Shown: positions 40,119 through 51,347, counted from the first letter of the stretch. The stretch: 64,000 nt of DNA from Rhizobiaceae bacterium (GCA_017644005.1 JAEPMJ010000003.1:186001-250000), one strand, 5' to 3'. The notes: generated by a model from the sequence alone, not told the origin. Numbers and translations are program-made.

Positions 40119-40370
40119 CTAGCGCCTGATCAGGCGTCCCAGCCAGATCAGGATGCACGCGCCGATGAAGCCCGCGATCAGATAACCCAGCCAGCCGCCG
40201 AGCGCGATGCCAAACAGTCCGAGTATTGCGTTCGCGACGATAGCGCCGACGATACCTAGAATGATGTTCATGATGAGCCCCATATTGCTCTTCATGAACT
40301 GTTCGGCCAGCCAACCGGCAATACCGCCGATCACAATGGCCGCAATCCAGCCTACAGCAGCACCTTCCAT
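40119..40370 (-). CDS. GlsB/YeaQ/YmgE-type small membrane protein
   Basis: An 83-residue, very hydrophobic protein with three transmembrane helices separated by glycine-rich turns, matching the transglycosylase-associated (GlsB/YeaQ) family: VGWIAAIVIGGIAGWLAEQF, MNIILGIVGAIVANAILG and a final LIAGFIGACILIWLGRLI. The family is stress-induced and not biochemically defined. Of two adjacent ATGs (40373 and 40370) the second has the better spacing to AGGAG. Confidence 0.85.
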   Translation of the reverse strand: MEGAAVGWIAAIVIGGIAGWLAEQFMKSNMGLIMNIILGIVGAIVANAILGLFGIALGGWLGYLIAGFIGACILIWLGRLIRR

Positions 40371-40446
40371 CATCCTCTCCTCTGTGAGTTGGAACCCGCC
40401 CAGGGAAGTTTAACACCAGATATGTGTCGCTATCGAGATTTTTCCG

Positions 40447-41889
40447 TCATATGTTGAGCGCCTGTCCATAAGCGTCGAGCACGCTTTCTTTCATCATCTC
40501 TGACAGAGTCGGGTGCGGGAAGATGGTGTGCATGAGCTCTTCCTCGGTGGTTTCGAGGTTCATGGCGACCACAAATCCCTCGATCAGCTCCGTCACCTCG
40601 GCGCCAACCATGTGAGCACCCAGCAGTTCGCCGGTCTTCCTGTCGAAGATCGTCTTCACCAGCCCCTGATCTTCGCCGAGCGCGACTGCCTTGCCGTTGG
40701 CAACGAAGGGGAAGCGTCCAACGCGGATATCGCGGCCGGTCTCCTTCGCCTTCTTTTCGGTCAGGCCGACCGAGGCCACCTGCGGATGGCAATAGGTGCA
40801 GCCCGGCACTTTCAGCCTGTCGAGCGGATGCGGGTGCTTTCCCGCGATCTTCTCGACGCAGATGACCGCTTCATGCTCGGCCTTGTGGGCAAGCATCGGC
40901 GGTCCAGCGACATCGCCGATCGCGTAGATGCCGTTCACGTTCGTGCGGCAATATTCGTCGATCACGATGGTGCCACGGTCAGTTTTCACACCGACCCCCT
41001 CAAGGCCGAGATTTTCGATGTTGCCTTGCACACCCACGGCGGAAATCAGTCGGTCGGCGGTCAGCTTCTCCACTTTCCCGTCCTTGGTCTCGATATGGGC
41101 CGTGACGCTGTTCGAGCCTTTCTCGACCTTAGTGACCTTGGCTTCGAGCATGAATTTCATGCCCTGCTTCTGAAACTGCTTCTGTGCAAATTTCGAGATC
41201 TCGGCGTCCTCGACGGGCATCACCTGCGGCATCAACTCGACCACCGTCACGTCAACGCCCATCGTGCGGTAGAAGGACGCGAATTCAATGCCGATGGCGC
41301 CCGATCCCATGACGATAAGCGATTTGGGCATCTTGTCGGGCACCATGGCCTCGAAATAGGTCCAGATGAGCTTGCCGTCCGGCTCGATGCCAGGCAGCAC
41401 GCGCGGCCGGGCGCCGGTGGACACGATGACGTGCTTCGCCCTGTAGGTGCCCTCGCCCAGCGTGTTCTTGGGCGGACCGACATAGGGTTCCATCGGCTTT
41501 TTCGACGATTTAGAAACGACAACCTCGCCGGGCTTGGTGAGCTTGGCCTCGCCCCAGATGACGTCGATCTTGTTCTTCTTCATCAGAATGCCGACGCCGC
41601 CATTCATGCGCGCCGCAATGCCGCGCGAGCGCTCCACGATCGCCTTGAGGTCAGGCTTGATGGAACCTTCCAGTGCCAGCCCGTAACTCTTGGCGTGCGA
41701 GGCAAGATGCATGACCTCGGCGGAACGCAGGAGCGCCTTGGTGGGAATGCAGCCCCAGTTGGAGCAGATACCTGCCAGATGCTCGCGTTCGACAATCGCG
41801 GTCTTCAAGCCGAGCTGCGCGGCGCGGATGGCGGCAACGTATCCGCCCGGCCCGGCTCCGATGACGATGACGTCGTATGTTTCGGCCAT
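40447..41889 (-). CDS. lpdA: Dihydrolipoyl dehydrogenase (E3)
   Basis: FAD enzyme that reoxidises dihydrolipoyl groups and reduces NAD; the E3 of pyruvate dehydrogenase. The 480-residue protein has the FAD loop GAGPGGYVAAIRAAQLG, the redox disulfide CSNWGC, the NAD loop GSGAIGIEFASFYR, and the C-terminal HPHPTLSEM with the catalytic histidine and a later glutamate. ATG 41889 has AAGGAG upstream. It lies in the same strand and order as pdhABC, separated by two unrelated genes, and is a likely part of that block. Confidence 0.95.
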   Translation of the reverse strand: MAETYDVIVIGAGPGGYVAAIRAAQLGLKTAIVEREHLAGICSNWGCIPTKALLRSAEVMHLASHAKSYGLALEGSIKPDLKAIVERSRGIAARMNGGVGILMKKNKIDVIWGEAKLTKPGEVVVSKSSKKPMEPYVGPPKNTLGEGTYRAKHVIVSTGARPRVLPGIEPDGKLIWTYFEAMVPDKMPKSLIVMGSGAIGIEFASFYRTMGVDVTVVELMPQVMPVEDAEISKFAQKQFQKQGMKFMLEAKVTKVEKGSNSVTAHIETKDGKVEKLTADRLISAVGVQGNIENLGLEGVGVKTDRGTIVIDEYCRTNVNGIYAIGDVAGPPMLAHKAEHEAVICVEKIAGKHPHPLDRLKVPGCTYCHPQVASVGLTEKKAKETGRDIRVGRFPFVANGKAVALGEDQGLVKTIFDRKTGELLGAHMVGAEVTELIEGFVVAMNLETTEEELMHTIFPHPTLSEMMKESVLDAYGQALNI

Positions 41890-41960
41890 GGGTGTTTCCA
41901 CTCCTTAGATTGCGACGGTCGGCAGACGGGCCATACGCAGTATGTTCGTTTCAACCATCG

Positions 41961-42599
41961 CTACAGCCCCAGCATGAGACGCACGACCGGCTCCAGACCG
42001 CGCCCGACGGCGCGGGTGTTTTCCGCGTCAAGATGAACGCCGTCCTGCGGCGTGGTCCGCGACACGAGGCCTGCATCGAAGAACCCGCAGCCCTGCTCGT
42101 CGGCAAGATCGGCATAAAAAGAAGCGAGCATGCGCGATTGCTCGATACCGCCCTCGAACATTGCCGCGAAATCCGGGTCGCCGGTTTCGCGCAACGGCGG
42201 CGGCGCGACGACCAGTATTTCTGGTGCTGTTTCTCCGAAGGGATAGTCATGACTGCGAATAATATTGATCAACCTGCCGATCCCCTGTTTGGCGGCAATG
42301 GCGCGGCCGGCGATCCAGGGTTTCATATCGTTGGCGCCGAGGAAAAGGATCACAAGGTCCAGCGGCGCGTGGGTAGTGAGCATGGACGGCAGCAGGCGCG
42401 CACCGTTGCGGTCGGCGCCGGCAAGATGATCGTCAAACGCGGTGGTACGGCCATTCAGGCCCTCGGCGATGATCTCTACGTCCGGGCCGAGCGCATTCTG
42501 CAGAACTGAAGGCCACCGGTCCTCATAGGCGTGGCGCGACGGTCCTTCGGCCGAATATCCCCATGTGAGGGAATCGCCATAACAAAGGACCGTCTTCAT
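41961..42599 (-). CDS. SGNH/GDSL hydrolase (arylesterase-like)
   Basis: A 212-residue cytoplasmic esterase of the SGNH fold. Block I is CYGDSLTWGY with catalytic S10, block III GAND with N90, and block V DGVHLD with D186 and H189; all are intact. The short length and GDSLTWG resemble the mycobacterial arylesterase/acyltransferase MsAcT and rhizobial arylesterases. There is no signal peptide. Natural substrate unknown. It sits between hdeD-like and lpdA genes without evident functional link. Confidence 0.88.
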   Translation of the reverse strand: MKTVLCYGDSLTWGYSAEGPSRHAYEDRWPSVLQNALGPDVEIIAEGLNGRTTAFDDHLAGADRNGARLLPSMLTTHAPLDLVILFLGANDMKPWIAGRAIAAKQGIGRLINIIRSHDYPFGETAPEILVVAPPPLRETGDPDFAAMFEGGIEQSRMLASFYADLADEQGCGFFDAGLVSRTTPQDGVHLDAENTRAVGRGLEPVVRLMLGL

Positions 42600-42611
42600 G
42601 ATCAGGCCCGC

Positions 42612-43163
42612 CTAGAGCGCGACCAGCTTGCGCAGACCGAGCGCGACGAACAGGAACAGAATGCCGTTCGACAGCAGTTCGATGCCGAGCAGGATGCCGA
42701 GCACATTGGCGGCTGACCAGGGAAAGTTTGCCAGAATCATTACTCCAAGAAGCGCGGAAACGATGCCGGAAACCAGCACCCAGACCCAACCTGAAACCGG
42801 CCGCAGCGACAGCGAGAACATTACCTTCGCGGCGCCGGTAACCAGAAACAGCACCGCGACCAGGACTGTAAGGGAGACCATGCCGGCCAGCGGATCGAGT
42901 AGCAGCACGCCACCGACGACAAGGGTGAGCACACCAAATGCAAGTGCCCACAGAAAGCCCGACCAGTCCGTCACGCGGAACGCCTGTACGATCTGGATGA
43001 CGCCGAGAATGGCGAAGAACCAGCCTGCGAGCAGCGTAGCTGCCATGCTCGCGGCAAATGGGTTCGCCAGTGCAAGCACGCCGCCGATAATGGAGACGAC
43101 GGCCAACACGGCCATCAGTCCCCACGAGGAGCTCATATTGCGGGATTCAGTTGCGCTCGCCAT
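42612..43163 (-). CDS. HdeD-family (DUF308) membrane protein
   Basis: A 183-residue inner-membrane protein with six helices arranged as three hairpins, matching the HdeD/DUF308 family, named from E. coli HdeD at the acid-resistance locus. Characteristic are the repeated VLALANPF-, LLLDPLAG- and MILANFPW-type ends of helices. An acid-stress role is by name only. It lies 23 bases from the pdhC stop on the same strand and may be read through from the pdh operon. Confidence 0.85.
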   Translation of the reverse strand: MASATESRNMSSSWGLMAVLAVVSIIGGVLALANPFAASMAATLLAGWFFAILGVIQIVQAFRVTDWSGFLWALAFGVLTLVVGGVLLLDPLAGMVSLTVLVAVLFLVTGAAKVMFSLSLRPVSGWVWVLVSGIVSALLGVMILANFPWSAANVLGILLGIELLSNGILFLFVALGLRKLVAL

Positions 43164-43186
43164 TTTTCTTTCTCCTCGTTCCGTTT

Positions 43187-44551
43187 CTAAACCAGCATCG
43201 CCATCGGTTTTTCGATGTAGCTCTTGAAGGCCGCGAGAAGCTCCGCCCCAAGCGCGCCATCTACTGCACGGTGGTCGGTCGACAGCGTGACCGACATCAC
43301 ATTCGCTACCTTGATCTCTCCGCCCTTGACCACAGCGCGCGGCTCGCCTGCGCCGACCGCCAGGATAGTGGCATGCGGCGGGTTGATAACGGCGGAAAAA
43401 TCCTTGATGCCGAACATGCCCAGGTTGGAAACCGCGGTCGTGCCCCCCTGATATTCCTCAGGCTTCAGCTTGCGGTTGCGGGCGCGGCCGGCGAGGTCCT
43501 TCATCTCGTTGGAGATAACCGAAAGCGTCTTTTCCTCGGCGCGGCGCACGATGGGCGTGATCAGGCCGCCGGGGATGGACACCGCGACGCCGACATCGGA
43601 GTGCTTGTGCATGACCATGTTTGCGTCGGTCCACGACGCATTTGCGGCCGGCACGTCGCGCAGCGCCAAGGCCATCGCCTTGATGACCATGTCGTTGACG
43701 GAGAGCTTGTAAGCCGGCTTGTCGTCGATCACCGGCGCCGCATCATTAAGCTGCTTGCGCAGGGCAAGGAGCGCATCGATCTCGCAATCGAGCGTGAGAT
43801 AGAAATGCGGGATCGTCGATTTGGCCTCGACCAGTCGGCGCGCGATAGTTTTGCGCATATTGTCGTGGGGAACGAGCTCGTAAGAGCCTTCCTCGAACAG
43901 CTTGAGCACGGCATCGTCGGACATCGGCTTCGGTGCGGCTGCCGGAGCAGCGGCCGGCGCGCCAGCGGGAGCGGCCTTCGCGCCGCCGCCAGCAATTGCG
44001 GCCTCGACATCGGCCTTTACGACACGGCCTTTCGGGCCGCTGCCCTTCACCGCCGAGAGGTCAATGCCGGCGTCTTTTGCGATACGGCGGGCGAGCGGAG
44101 AAGAGAAAGTGCGGTCGCCATCCTTCGTCGGCGCCGGTCCAGCCTTCACGTTGTCGGGAATCTCGGATTTGGCCGCGGCTTCCTTCGCGCCCTGCGCCGA
44201 ACCCGCGGGCGGGCTTACATCAGCCGGCACTTCCTTATCGGCAGCCTCGGCCTTTTTGGGAGCTCCGCCTCCGCCGGTTCCGGCCTTCGCCGCCTCAGAA
44301 GCATCCTCGCCCTCGCCCGCCAGGACAGCGATCAGGGCATTGACCTTCACGCCTTCCGTGCCGGCCGGGACGACGATCTTCGCAACGGTGCCTTCGTCGA
44401 TAGCCTCGACTTCCATGGTGGCCTTATCGGTCTCGATCTCGGCTATGACGTCGCCGGGTTCGACCTTGTCACCCTCCTTGACGAGCCACTTGGCGAGATT
44501 GCCCTCCTCCATCGTCGGAGAGAGCGCCGGCATGGTGATTTCGATCGGCAT
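43187..44551 (-). CDS. pdhC: Pyruvate dehydrogenase E2, dihydrolipoyl acetyltransferase
   Basis: Core of the pyruvate dehydrogenase complex, transferring acetyl groups to CoA. The 454-residue protein has one lipoyl domain ([10 protein letters not shown]43 as lipoylation site), an Ala/Pro/Lys-rich linker (about 85-130), a peripheral-subunit-binding domain ([19 protein letters not shown]) and the catalytic domain ending in DHRAVDGA (H427, D431). Eleven bases separate its start from the pdhB stop. One lipoyl domain rather than three is the alphaproteobacterial form. Confidence 0.96.
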   Translation of the reverse strand: MPIEITMPALSPTMEEGNLAKWLVKEGDKVEPGDVIAEIETDKATMEVEAIDEGTVAKIVVPAGTEGVKVNALIAVLAGEGEDASEAAKAGTGGGGAPKKAEAADKEVPADVSPPAGSAQGAKEAAAKSEIPDNVKAGPAPTKDGDRTFSSPLARRIAKDAGIDLSAVKGSGPKGRVVKADVEAAIAGGGAKAAPAGAPAAAPAAAPKPMSDDAVLKLFEEGSYELVPHDNMRKTIARRLVEAKSTIPHFYLTLDCEIDALLALRKQLNDAAPVIDDKPAYKLSVNDMVIKAMALALRDVPAANASWTDANMVMHKHSDVGVAVSIPGGLITPIVRRAEEKTLSVISNEMKDLAGRARNRKLKPEEYQGGTTAVSNLGMFGIKDFSAVINPPHATILAVGAGEPRAVVKGGEIKVANVMSVTLSTDHRAVDGALGAELLAAFKSYIEKPMAMLV

Positions 44552-44561
44552 CGCTCTCTCC

Positions 44562-45962
44562 CTAGCTCCGGTACGAGACGGCCTTTACCGCCTCGACCAC
44601 TTCCGCCACAGTGGGCAGCGCCAGCTTTTCAAGATTGGCGGCATATGGCATCGGAACGTCCTTGCCGCAGATCGTGACCACCGGCGCATCGAGCCAGTCG
44701 AATGCGCGCTGCATGACCTGGCTGGCGATATGGTCGCCGACAGAGGATTGCGGGAAACCCTCTTCCACCGTGACGAGGCGGTTGGTCTTCTTCACCGATT
44801 CAATCACCGTATCGAGGTCCATCGGGCGGATTGTGCGCAGGTCAATCACCTCCGCATCGATGCCCATGCCGGCGAGTTCATCGGCCGCTTTCACTGCGTA
44901 GGTCATGCCTATGCCGAAGGAGACGATCGTTGCGTCCTTGCCGGTCTTGTGGATGCGCGCCTTGCCGATGGGCAGCACGAAATCATCCATCTTCGGCACA
45001 TCGAAGCTCTGGCCATAGAGTATCTCGTTTTCCAGGAAGATGACCGGGTTGGGGTCGCGGATCGCGGCCTTGAGAAGCCCCTTGGCATCGGCGGCCGTGT
45101 AGGGCTGGATGACACGCAAGCCGGGCACATGGCTGTACCAGGCCGCATAATCCTGGCTGTGCTGCGCCGCCACGCGGGCAGCTGCGCCATTGGGCCCGCG
45201 GAAGACAATCGGCGCGCCCATCTGGCCGCCCGACATATAAAGCGTCTTGGCTGCCGAATTGATGATCTGGTCGATCGCCTGCATGGCGAAATTGAAGGTC
45301 ATGAACTCGACAATCGGCTTCAGCCCGGCCATCGCCGCGCCCACGCCGACGCCGGCAAAACCGTGTTCGGTAATCGGGGTATCGACGACGCGCCTGGCGC
45401 CGAATTCCTGCAGCAGGCCCTGCGTGATCTTGTAGGCGCCCTGATATTCGGCGACTTCCTCACCCATCACGAAGACGTCGCCGTCGCGACGCATCTCCTC
45501 GGCCATCGCATCGCGCAGCGCCTCGCGCACCGTGGTCGAAACCATCTCGGTGCCTTCGGGAATGTCGGGATCGGAGGCGGCCTCGGCCTTCGGCGCGGCG
45601 GGGGCTTTTTCCGAGGGAGCATCATCGCTTTCAGAGGCAGCGGGTGCAGCTTCCTCGGCCGGCTTCTCGGCCTCCTTCGGCGCAGGCGACGAGGCCTTGC
45701 CGATATCGCCGGCGCTTTCGCCTTCCTGCAGAAGCACGGCTATCGGCGTGTTGACTTTCACGCCCTCGGTTCCGGCCTCGATGAGTATCTTGCCAAGCGT
45801 GCCCTCGTCGACGGCCTCGACTTCCATGGTTGCCTTGTCGGTCTCGATTTCGGCGATCACATCGCCCGGCTCAACCTTGTCGCCTTCGTTCTTGACCCAT
45901 TTGGCGAGATTGCCCTCCTCCATCGTGGGAGACAGCGCGGGCATAAGGATTTCGATCGGCAT
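44562..45962 (-). CDS. pdhB: Pyruvate dehydrogenase E1 beta with N-terminal lipoyl domain
   Basis: Beta chain of the alpha2-beta2 thiamine-dependent decarboxylase. The 466-residue protein is about 130 residues longer than a plain E1 beta because it begins with a full lipoyl domain ([19 protein letters not shown]43 in ETDKATMEV), nearly identical to that of E2, then an acidic/alanine linker (about 85-135) and the transketolase-like core ([34 protein letters not shown]). This fused form is known in alphaproteobacteria such as Sinorhizobium and Zymomonas. It is 13 bases from the pdhA stop. Confidence 0.96.
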   Translation of the reverse strand: MPIEILMPALSPTMEEGNLAKWVKNEGDKVEPGDVIAEIETDKATMEVEAVDEGTLGKILIEAGTEGVKVNTPIAVLLQEGESAGDIGKASSPAPKEAEKPAEEAAPAASESDDAPSEKAPAAPKAEAASDPDIPEGTEMVSTTVREALRDAMAEEMRRDGDVFVMGEEVAEYQGAYKITQGLLQEFGARRVVDTPITEHGFAGVGVGAAMAGLKPIVEFMTFNFAMQAIDQIINSAAKTLYMSGGQMGAPIVFRGPNGAAARVAAQHSQDYAAWYSHVPGLRVIQPYTAADAKGLLKAAIRDPNPVIFLENEILYGQSFDVPKMDDFVLPIGKARIHKTGKDATIVSFGIGMTYAVKAADELAGMGIDAEVIDLRTIRPMDLDTVIESVKKTNRLVTVEEGFPQSSVGDHIASQVMQRAFDWLDAPVVTICGKDVPMPYAANLEKLALPTVAEVVEAVKAVSYRS

Positions 45963-45975
45963 CTACCCGCCTCCC

Positions 45976-47031
45976 TTACAATACGATGTCGGTGTAGAGC
46001 TCGGACGCATCCGGCTCGGGATCGTTCTGCGCAAATTCTGCGGCGTCGGCCACGATATCACGCACCTCTTTGTCGATAGCCTTGAGTTCGTCCTCGGTGG
46101 CCCATTTCTTGTCGATGACGCGCTGGCGCACCTGCTCGATCGGATCATGCTCGGAGCGCATCTTCTGCACTTCGTCCTTGGAGCGGTATTTGGCCGGGTC
46201 GGACATGGAGTGGCCGCGATAGCGGTAGGTCTGCATTTCCAGAATGATCGGACCGTTACCGCCACGGCACCATTCGGCGGCCATTTCGCCGGCCGACTTC
46301 ACCGAACGCACGTCCATGCCGTCAACCTGGATTCCCGGAATTTTGAAAGACAGGCCGCGATGCGAAAAGTCGGTCTCAGCCGAGGAGCGGGCCACCGACG
46401 TGCCCATCGCGTAGCGGTTGTTTTCGATGATGTAGATAACCGGCAGCTTCCACAGCGACGCCATGTTGAAGCTCTCGTAGACCTGACCCTGGTTGGCAGC
46501 GCCGTCGCCGAAGTAAGTCAGCGAGACGGCGCCGTTGTCGCGATAGCGGTTGGCGAAGCCGAGGCCGGTGCCGAGCGATACCTGAGCGCCGACAATGCCG
46601 TGCCCGCCATAGAAGTTCTTCTCCTTGGAGAACATGTGCATGGAGCCGCCCTTGCCCTTGGAATAACCGCCGCGGCGCCCCGTGAGTTCAGCCATCACAC
46701 CGCGCGGCGACATGTCCATCGCAAGCATATGGCCATGGTCGCGATAGGCCGTGATCATCTGATCGCCCTCGCGGATCGCCATTTTCATGCCGGTGACCAC
46801 CGCTTCCTGGCCAATATAGAGATGGCAGAAACCGCCGATGAACCCCATGCCGTAGAGCTGGCCGGCCTTTTCCTCGAAGCGGCGGATCAGGAGCATGTCG
46901 CGATATGCCGCGAGCTCTTCTTCCTTCTTGAAATCTGCCGGTGCAGGCGCCTTGGGCTGCGGCGGCAGCTTGGCCTCGATCTTGGTTTTCGGTTCGGATT
47001 TCCTGCCGGCGGATTTTCGGGCCGCTGCCAT
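45976..47031 (-). CDS. pdhA: Pyruvate dehydrogenase E1 alpha
   Basis: Alpha chain of the thiamine diphosphate-dependent pyruvate decarboxylase. The 351-residue protein starts with a basic, Lys/Pro-rich segment of about 35 residues, then the core: RRFEEKAGQLYGMG, GHGIVGAQVSLGTGLGFA, and the TPP motif GDGAANQGQVYESFNMA ending about 30 residues later in an asparagine pair (IENN). A conserved serine loop (RYRGHSMSDPAKYR) is present. GGGAG lies upstream of ATG 47031. It heads the pdhABC operon; the 174-base upstream gap should carry its promoter. Confidence 0.96.
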   Translation of the reverse strand: MAAARKSAGRKSEPKTKIEAKLPPQPKAPAPADFKKEEELAAYRDMLLIRRFEEKAGQLYGMGFIGGFCHLYIGQEAVVTGMKMAIREGDQMITAYRDHGHMLAMDMSPRGVMAELTGRRGGYSKGKGGSMHMFSKEKNFYGGHGIVGAQVSLGTGLGFANRYRDNGAVSLTYFGDGAANQGQVYESFNMASLWKLPVIYIIENNRYAMGTSVARSSAETDFSHRGLSFKIPGIQVDGMDVRSVKSAGEMAAEWCRGGNGPIILEMQTYRYRGHSMSDPAKYRSKDEVQKMRSEHDPIEQVRQRVIDKKWATEDELKAIDKEVRDIVADAAEFAQNDPEPDASELYTDIVL

Positions 47032-47205
47032 TCGCTTCTCCCTGATTGTCTCGTCTCTTGCAGACGGTTGCAGGGAGCTTCCTCCCCAACTCCTGCGAAA
47101 AACGTTATCATGGAGGCGACCGTTGGGCCACGCCGAAAATGCATAGCTGCCATTCCGCTAACTAGCTGGCATTGCTACACAAAAATACAATTAACTTGAT
47201 TCAGG

Positions 47206-47529
47206 CTAATTTGCGCGTCCGAGGCGATAGATGACAATTTCATTGTCCCGCGCAAGATTGAGCGCACGTCGCGCGTATTCATCGAGCGTATCTTTTTCAA
47301 GCGATCCGTCGCTCAACAATTTTACCCGATGCTCCAGCTCCATGCGTTGATGGCGAGTGATTTCAAGCTCATCGGAGAGCTCGGCCGCACGCTCCTCAAA
47401 TGTGAAGCCGGCATAGATACCGAACTCGCCATGGAAGGCGTGGTAGCCGAAATAGGACAGGAACGCCGCCGTGAGCGCCGGGACGACGAGTGCGCCGGAC
47501 TTTCTGTTTTTATGCTGGCGGGTCCACAT
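47206..47529 (-). CDS. FtsB/DivIC-like septum formation initiator
   Basis: A small bitopic division protein, 107 residues from ATG 47529. A short basic cytoplasmic start (MWTRQHKNRKSG) precedes one membrane helix (ALVVPALTAAFLSYFGYHAF), then a periplasmic coiled coil (EERAAELSDELEITRHQRMELEHRVKLL) and the family end TLDEYARRALNLARDNEIVIY. This is the septum-formation-initiator fold of FtsB, which scaffolds FtsL and FtsQ. An ATG ten codons upstream (47559) is also possible; neither has a strong ribosome site. Between eno and pdhA is its normal place in rhizobia. Confidence 0.88.
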   Translation of the reverse strand: MWTRQHKNRKSGALVVPALTAAFLSYFGYHAFHGEFGIYAGFTFEERAAELSDELEITRHQRMELEHRVKLLSDGSLEKDTLDEYARRALNLARDNEIVIYRLGRAN

Positions 47530-47598
47530 GGCGGGCTTCGCAATTGCTTTGCCCACCATGTGCCATCAACATGTTTAAGACGCGGTTATCGCATCCGG

Positions 47599-48903
<1,305 letters not shown>

Positions 48904-48955
48904 CTATGGGCCGATGCGTGTCAAAACGCAACGGCAAGCGTGGCAACGCAGTCCG

Positions 48956-49852
48956 TCAGGCGGTTTCCTGCGTCCGAAAAATGAAGGTCGTGCCCTGCCC
49001 GCGCGACGGCGGCACGATGACGCCGTCCGGCGTGAAGCTAAATTCGATCCCGGCGCGCAGGAACCGCTGCATCAATTCCTGTTCGTCGCGGCAGGTGAAG
49101 ACAGCAGCGCGGAACGACGGACCGCTCGTCTTCGGCTCGGGGAGCCCGGAAAGGTCGGCAAACGCCCGCGGGGTGACAATGTTCAGCGCAAATGACGGGC
49201 CGGTAAAGCGAACTGCGTCTTCCCCGTCATCAACCGCGAGCCAGCCAAGCCGTGCCACCGCCGCGCGAAGCGCCTCGGGATCGGATGCGACCATAACCGC
49301 ACCTGCGATGCCGGTGACACCGTTGGAATGATCGTACAGCGCGGTGCGATCGACCTCTGGCACCGTGACCCGCTGGCAGGAAAAGAACAGGCAGTTCGGG
49401 GCAGCGCCAACCCGTGCAAAGGCCAGCCGAAATGCCGCCTGGTCGCGGCTTCCGTCGGCGGCTACGAAGTCGCGGCCAAAATCAAGAATTTCTCCGGCCG
49501 ACAGGCCCTCTTCGGCAAATGCGGCATGATCGGCTTTTGCGTCCCGGGTAGCAAAGACGAACGCCGAGAAACCTTCTGCGCCGTTTTCTTCCCGAAACGA
49601 GAGCGCATGGCGCGTGAATACGTTGCCGGCGCCGGCGGCAGCGCGCGCCATTGCTTCGTCCGCGACATCCAGCGGTTCAAGAAAGGTGCCGTCGGCGAAA
49701 AAGATGCAGCAATTAGCCGTGCCAAAGGGGTGATAGCCATTCGCCGCGACATGGAAACCCAGCGCACTCAGCCGGGAGCGGGCGGCATCGAGTCCGTCCA
49801 CCTGAAAGACGAAATGATCGAGCGGGCGCGCTTTTATCGGTGTTTGGGTCAT
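48956..49852 (-). CDS. VOC family protein (Glyoxalase_3 type)
   Basis: A 298-residue protein that looks like two vicinal-oxygen-chelate modules. The start LDHFVFQVDGLDAARSRLSALGFHVAANGYHPFGTANC is typical of the Glyoxalase_3 group (H13 as possible metal ligand), and the middle repeats the fold (GIAGAVMVASDPEALRAAVARLG). Such proteins include isomerases and extradiol-dioxygenase relatives; the substrate is unknown. No signal peptide. Two same-strand genes follow at 49923 and 50468. Confidence 0.82.
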   Translation of the reverse strand: MTQTPIKARPLDHFVFQVDGLDAARSRLSALGFHVAANGYHPFGTANCCIFFADGTFLEPLDVADEAMARAAAGAGNVFTRHALSFREENGAEGFSAFVFATRDAKADHAAFAEEGLSAGEILDFGRDFVAADGSRDQAAFRLAFARVGAAPNCLFFSCQRVTVPEVDRTALYDHSNGVTGIAGAVMVASDPEALRAAVARLGWLAVDDGEDAVRFTGPSFALNIVTPRAFADLSGLPEPKTSGPSFRAAVFTCRDEQELMQRFLRAGIEFSFTPDGVIVPPSRGQGTTFIFRTQETA

Positions 49853-49922
49853 TCAGCCGGAATGCACCAGCAGACGGCGCGGCGCAACGGCCACAGCAGC
49901 CCTAACGATTGCCCAACTGCAA

Positions 49923-50363
49923 TCAGGCCTTGGGCGGCGGAACGTTGGACGATTCCTTGCAGTCCTTCAGCCACACGTCGTAGACGGCATGCTCGACCGC
50001 GTTGAGACCGGGACTTTCGGCAAACATCCAGCCGGTGAAGATACGCCTGATCTTGCGGTCGAGCGTGATCTCGTCCACCTCGACGAAGGAATCGGTCTTG
50101 GGGTTCTCAGCCGTGTCGGGGCTCGAATAGCAGATGCGTGGTGTCACTTGCAGGGCACCGAACTGCACCGTCTCATTGATATAGACATCGAAGGTGATGA
50201 TGCGGCCGGTGATCTTGTCGATACCGGTGAATTCGGCCACCGGGTTGGCGATGCGCTGGGTTTCAACCGCAACCGTGCTCTCATCCGACTGCGCCATCGC
50301 GGCAGATTGCAGGGCCAGACCTGCAACGCAGATGCATGAGATACGAACCAGATTTCCGATCAT
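49923..50363 (-). CDS. Secreted DUF2155 protein
   Basis: A 146-residue periplasmic protein. Residues 1-24 form a signal peptide ending AMAQS. The mature part matches DUF2155: FTGIDKITGRIITFDVYINETVQFGALQVTPRICYS, then FTGWMFAESPGLNAVEHAVYDVWLKDC. The family is almost confined to Alphaproteobacteria and has no known function. Two conserved cysteines may form a disulfide. ATG 50363 is chosen because it yields the signal peptide. It often lies beside NDUFA12, as here, hinting at a conserved neighbourhood. Confidence 0.88.
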   Translation of the reverse strand: MIGNLVRISCICVAGLALQSAAMAQSDESTVAVETQRIANPVAEFTGIDKITGRIITFDVYINETVQFGALQVTPRICYSSPDTAENPKTDSFVEVDEITLDRKIRRIFTGWMFAESPGLNAVEHAVYDVWLKDCKESSNVPPPKA

Positions 50364-50467
50364 CTGCCCACAACTAACGAGATTCGGCTCGGGACGCGAT
50401 ACGCCCGCCAATGGAGAAGGCCCCGGTTAGACGTCAATTATGGCAGGAAGGCAGCCGCCAATGCGGA

Positions 50468-50866
50468 TCACTTTCCGGGCGTCCAGGCATCATAGTCGCC
50501 AGTCACGCGCGGGCGCCCGGCCGTCGACAGCACCGAGCCGCGCGGACGGTAAGCCTTCGCGCTGCCGGTCAGATTTGGCTGATGCGGCAGCTCCCATTCA
50601 TGCGCAGTGTAGTTTTCATCCGCAGGCGGCGTCGCCACACGGTGATGCATCCAGCCGTGCCAGCCGGGCGGAATGGATGACGCCTCTGCAAGGCCGTTAT
50701 AGATCACCCAGCGCCGCGTACGGCCCTCGGAATCCTTGCCGCCCTGATAGTAGACATTGCCGAACGCATCTTCGCCGACCTTCTTGCCCCGCCGCCAGGT
50801 ATGGAAGCGCGTGCCGAGGGTCTGGCCGTTCCACCAGGTGAAAAACTGAAGGAGAAAATTCTTCAT
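50468..50866 (-). CDS. NADH:ubiquinone oxidoreductase accessory subunit NDUFA12
   Basis: A 132-residue homologue of the mitochondrial complex I accessory protein NDUFA12 (B17.2), also a subunit of alphaproteobacterial complex I. Hallmarks are FHTWRRGKKVGEDAFGNVYYQG, RRWVIYNGLAEASSIPPGWHGWMHH and PNLTGSAKAYRPRGS. It binds near the matrix arm of the enzyme. The nuo operon is not in the window; this scattered placement is normal. ATG 50866 has GGAGAA upstream. Confidence 0.95.
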   Translation of the reverse strand: MKNFLLQFFTWWNGQTLGTRFHTWRRGKKVGEDAFGNVYYQGGKDSEGRTRRWVIYNGLAEASSIPPGWHGWMHHRVATPPADENYTAHEWELPHQPNLTGSAKAYRPRGSVLSTAGRPRVTGDYDAWTPGK

Positions 50867-50966
50867 GGCACTCCAACCGGCGCAGGGTTTGTTGGCCGCT
50901 TATGGCTCCGCATGGAAACGAATGCAAGGCGGCAACCAAACGACCTTATGGAATTTTCCGCCCGTT

Positions 50967-51347
50967 TCAGACGTCGGCGCCGATTTCCTCAAGCGTCACC
51001 TTGTTCGGGTAAAAGGCGACGTGGTGTTTGAGCATTGCCGCACCTTCGAGCGGACGATCGTAGGTCCACGCGATCTCCTCGCCGTCGAGCGCGAAATATG
51101 AGGCGTCACCCTTCAGCGGGCAATGCGTGCTTTTGCCGTCTATGGCAGCGAGCGCGCGGCTGACATCGGACTGCGGAAAATAGACTATCGGATCGTAGGG
51201 CTCACGGCCGGTTTCCATGACCCGAACCGCCTCCGTACTGTCTGCGAGAACACGATTTCCGCAGCGAATGCGGATACGAGTGGAAACCGGCTTAACATGC
51301 ATGAAATGCGCCTTGTTGCCGGGCGCATGTACAGTGGTGGTTGCCAT
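50967..51347 (-). CDS. DUF427 protein
   Basis: A 126-residue soluble beta-rich protein of the DUF427 family. Key segments are RIRCGNRVLADSTEAVRVMETG, YDPIVYFPQSDV, STHCPLKGDASYFAL and AWTYDRPLEGAAMLKHHVAFYP; the invariant CPLKG and HVAFY motifs are intact. The family has a known structure but no assigned reaction. It has GGGAG upstream and is probably transcribed alone. Confidence 0.9.
   Translation of the reverse strand: MATTTVHAPGNKAHFMHVKPVSTRIRIRCGNRVLADSTEAVRVMETGREPYDPIVYFPQSDVSRALAAIDGKSTHCPLKGDASYFALDGEEIAWTYDRPLEGAAMLKHHVAFYPNKVTLEEIGADV

Noticed and set aside
43902..46079. A 725-codon plus-strand open frame opposite pdhC and pdhB
   Set aside because: It runs antisense to two certain genes, spans their junction and has no domain similarity; it is a GC-driven artefact.
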